7,339 nt of DNA, taken from assembly GCA_016874315.1 (NCBI GenBank), contig VGTX01000053.1, positions 1 through 7,339 on the forward strand. Direction: 5' to 3'. Below, in pieces: positions 5,487 to 7,339 of the stretch (position 1 is the first letter of the stretch; every line of letters begins with the position of its first letter). The translations under genes and the position numbers were made by a program. Source of the stretch: Gammaproteobacteria bacterium. Lineage in GTDB: Bacteria; Pseudomonadota; Gammaproteobacteria; Berkiellales; Berkiellaceae. Below the pieces are notes generated by a model. It did not search any database. It was not told the origin of the DNA and worked only from the letters and a program-made list of their open reading frames with translations.

Positions 5487-6824
5487 TTAAAGCATTGTCT
5501 TTAGAATTTTAGATTTCATTTCAGCTTCTTTTAAAACAGCTTCTGTATAGAAGTTAGTTGTATCAACATCATTTGATTTAAGTTCTTTTAATGCTTGCTT
5601 ATAATCTCCTTGTTTGAGGAAATATCTGGCTTGAGCAACATGATAGTAGTTTACGATCTTTTCTTGCTGATAAGCCTGTGCAAGATATTTTAAGACATTG
5701 TCGCAAGCATAGCTGTCTAAAAGAGTATTCTGATATTTTCTAATAAAATCTCGTGTTGATAGTGTATGAAAATCAGCTTCTGCACGTGCTTCAATCACAA
5801 GTGGAAGTTTATTCCAAAAAGCATCTGAAGCGTATTTTAAATCATACTCCTTAAGTTTGTCCCATTGCTTCTCAAATCGTAAAGCATTCCAGAGCTTCAT
5901 TCGAATGGTAATGGATTGAGGATAGATTTCAAGTAACTCACTGACCTGCTGAGCACTCTTAGCATCACGGTATTGATTAATAACAAGCTGCTGTTCAAAT
6001 GAATAGTACGTTGTGTCATATATTGAATGAAGCTCAGATTCTAAAAGTGTGTAGTCAAATTGGGGGCGAAAAACTGAAATCATTGAAAACCCAATGGCCT
6101 CTTGCTGTGAGCGAATTCTCGAAATTCGGTCTCGTGTGAGTGGGTGGGTGAGATAATAGCTAAAGTACTGAGGTAAATTATCAAGCGATTCATAGCGCCC
6201 AATCGTTTCAAAGGCGGATTCAAGCTTGGAGGCGTCATAGCCACTTTTAGAGAGTAGTTTGATTGCACCAGCATCAGCTTCAAATTCCATCTGCTGCGAA
6301 AAAAGCTGTTGCTGAAGGTACGTCTGATCGACCGCCATGCCATATAACATTTCTCCGCCTCCAGGAAATAAAATAATCAATGGCAGTGCAGCGAGTAAGA
6401 TCATTTTTTGATTATTTAAATCGGAGTGGTGCTCAAACATGCGTCGAATATGATGCTCTTGTGTGTGTGTTAATTCGTGACATAGCACTCCCATAATTTC
6501 TGAAACATCAGGGAGTACTTTTAAAATGCCAGTGTAAATAAAGATAAAAGAGCCTGCAGTTGCAAATGCATTGATTTGAGGGCTGTCAATAATTCGCACT
6601 GTCAACGGGTAATCAAGTACGATATCGCCTTCATAGCAAATGCGGTTGAGCTCATAGAGAAAAAAGTTCTCAATCGGTAGGAGTGATGGCTCTGTTCGAG
6701 GAGTTTGGTTATAAAGAGATTCACCAATAATCCGCTCTTCCATCATGGTTAAGCTTTTAGAGTGAAGTGTATATGGAAGTTGCAAGAGGCATAAAATAAT
6801 GATTGTCCGAAAATGAACCAACAT
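5487..6824 (-). CDS. bepA: BepA-like periplasmic M48 metalloprotease with C-terminal helical (TPR-type) region
   Basis: BepA (formerly YfgC) is a periplasmic zinc protease and chaperone in outer-membrane protein and LptD quality control. An N-terminal Sec-type signal is visible (hydrophobic core IIILCLLQLPYTL, residues 8-20, cleavage probably near 21-23). The M48 domain has HELTH at residues 116-120 (two zinc His and the catalytic Glu). The third ligand is E180 in EFEAD. A TxHP motif with H227 (LTHPLTRDR) corresponds to the regulatory histidine reported for E. coli BepA. The hydrophobic stretch at 141-165 between these motifs is common in the family. From about 245 onward the protein is a chain of helices, fitting the TPR domain that binds the Bam complex. 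Length 445 is slightly below E. coli BepA (487). The ATG at 6824 has only a weak purine-rich ribosome site (ACAAAG), but later Met codons would remove the signal peptide and an in-frame stop lies just upstream. Divergence from perM supports BepA over other M48 proteases. Confidence 0.85.
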   Translation of the reverse strand: MLVHFRTIIILCLLQLPYTLHSKSLTMMEERIIGESLYNQTPRTEPSLLPIENFFLYELNRICYEGDIVLDYPLTVRIIDSPQINAFATAGSFIFIYTGILKVLPDVSEIMGVLCHELTHTQEHHIRRMFEHHSDLNNQKMILLAALPLIILFPGGGEMLYGMAVDQTYLQQQLFSQQMEFEADAGAIKLLSKSGYDASKLESAFETIGRYESLDNLPQYFSYYLTHPLTRDRISRIRSQQEAIGFSMISVFRPQFDYTLLESELHSIYDTTYYSFEQQLVINQYRDAKSAQQVSELLEIYPQSITIRMKLWNALRFEKQWDKLKEYDLKYASDAFWNKLPLVIEARAEADFHTLSTRDFIRKYQNTLLDSYACDNVLKYLAQAYQQEKIVNYYHVAQARYFLKQGDYKQALKELKSNDVDTTNFYTEAVLKEAEMKSKILKTML

Positions 6825-6860
6825 AAGCTTTGTATTTAACCATCCATATTAAGTCTTTTC

Positions 6861-6889
6861 ATTATGAGGTTTTTTTGAGATTTGAGCAA
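6861..6889 (-). promoter_or_regulatory. Candidate bepA promoter (minus strand)
   Basis: Read on the minus strand, TTGCTC (6884-6889) is followed after exactly 17 bases by CATAAT (6861-6866, five of six to TATAAT). The -35 matches the consensus only in TTG, so this is a moderate candidate. Transcription would start near 6855, leaving a leader of about 30 bases. Its -35 overlaps the -35 proposed for the divergent permease gene. Confidence 0.4.
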
Positions 6890-6909
6890 ATTTTCGAAGA
6901 CGCTATACT
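6882..6909 (+). promoter_or_regulatory. Candidate promoter of the PerM-like gene
   Basis: TTGAGC (6882-6887, four of six to TTGACA) and TATACT (6904-6909, five of six to TATAAT) are separated by 16 bases. Transcription would start near 6916, about 34 bases before the start codon, leaving room for the GGAGAG ribosome site at 6941-6946. Confidence 0.5.
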
Positions 6910-6949
6910 CAACGTGATATAAAAGAATCTGCAAGAGAATGGAGAGTAT

Positions 6950-7339
6950 ATGATTCGTTGGCTGTTTGAGCGATATACAAGACACCCAGAAGCCCCAATG
7001 TTAATTGCAACGATATTTGTGATTGTATTAACTCTTACGGTATATATTTCAATTTTCTTTCCAATTTGGATTGCACTGATGATTGGTTATCTTTTGCAAT
7101 ATCTGATCGATCATTTGCAACTGCTCTTTCGCTTAAAGCATCGTATAGCCCATGCGATTGCGTTTTTTACCGTTTTAGCCTTGTTTTTTTTCACTGTTGC
7201 AGAGCTTGGTCCATTATTTGTGCGGCAAGTAAGGTTGTTTTATCAAGGATTGCCAGGCATGATTGATAAAGTCACTGAAATGCTGGCTAAAGATTTGAAT
7301 GACCCATTGTTGTCGAGCTCATTTTCAAATGCAATACGA
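6950..7339 (+). CDS. perM: PerM / AI-2E family membrane permease, N-terminal part (cut by right edge)
   Basis: The ATG at 6950 follows GGAGAG (6941-6946), and the frame stays open for 130 codons to the last base, so the gene is truncated by the window. The product starts MIRWLFERYTRHPEAP, a short cytoplasmic lead like that of E. coli PerM. A long hydrophobic region follows (residues 17-53, two membrane segments split around FFPIWIALMIGYLL), a basic loop (RLKHR), then a third segment (66-91). After it comes a predicted extracytoplasmic region with LPGMIDKVTEML, matching the MPGM-x-K pattern of the family at the same place. AI-2E family proteins are multi-pass inner-membrane exporters; the substrate of PerM itself is not established. 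Divergent placement next to a bepA-like gene matches the E. coli arrangement and supports the call. Confidence 0.85.
   Translation, partial: MIRWLFERYTRHPEAPMLIATIFVIVLTLTVYISIFFPIWIALMIGYLLQYLIDHLQLLFRLKHRIAHAIAFFTVLALFFFTVAELGPLFVRQVRLFYQGLPGMIDKVTEMLAKDLNDPLLSSSFSNAIR

Noticed and set aside
6744..6824. Lipoprotein signal or later start for the M48 protease
   Set aside because: The only early Cys (residue 12) sits inside the hydrophobic core without a proper lipobox, and a start at Met27 or Met28 would remove a good signal peptide.
7066..7266. Plus-strand open frame of 66 codons near the right edge
   Set aside because: It overlaps the PerM-like gene in another frame; the PerM frame has the ribosome site and family match.

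Overview
The window looks like chromosomal DNA from a low-GC gammaproteobacterium. The basis is the family content: an alanyl-tRNA synthetase, and a periplasmic M48 protease divergent from a PerM-type permease, which is the bepA-perM arrangement known from E. coli and relatives. Genus cannot be fixed from the sequence alone. Hand-sampled lines suggest the left gene is richer in G+C than the middle (for example 25 of 60 at 1-60 against 18 of 60 at 2101-2160).

Layout, left to right. (1) 1-1348, plus: the C-terminal half of alaS, cut by the left edge, closed by an intrinsic terminator. (2) 1439-3430, plus: a 663-residue protein I do not recognise. (3) 3582-5423, plus: a 613-residue protein I do not recognise, with an N-terminal repeat region and a C-terminal hydrophobic segment. 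It has its own likely promoter and ends in a strong terminator. (4) 5487-6824, minus: a BepA-like signal-peptide metalloprotease with intact zinc site, convergent with gene 3. (5) 6950 to the right edge, plus: the N-terminal 130 residues of a PerM / AI-2E family membrane protein. Genes 4 and 5 are divergent, with candidate promoters whose -35 elements overlap.

The flanks are ordinary: tRNA charging on the left, envelope maintenance on the right. The interest lies in the 4 kb between them. By-eye comparison shows a series of collinear weak matches between the two orphan proteins, with an almost constant offset over about 90 residues. Both also end in a hydrophobic helix followed by a long polar tail. 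I therefore propose they are diverged paralogs of one lineage-restricted family, each in its own transcription unit, with gene 3 still showing in-frame repeat duplication. Their function is unknown; a host-interaction or envelope role is only a guess. No mobile-element genes, tRNA, rRNA or CRISPR array were seen, and no intergenic stretch exceeds about 150 bases.
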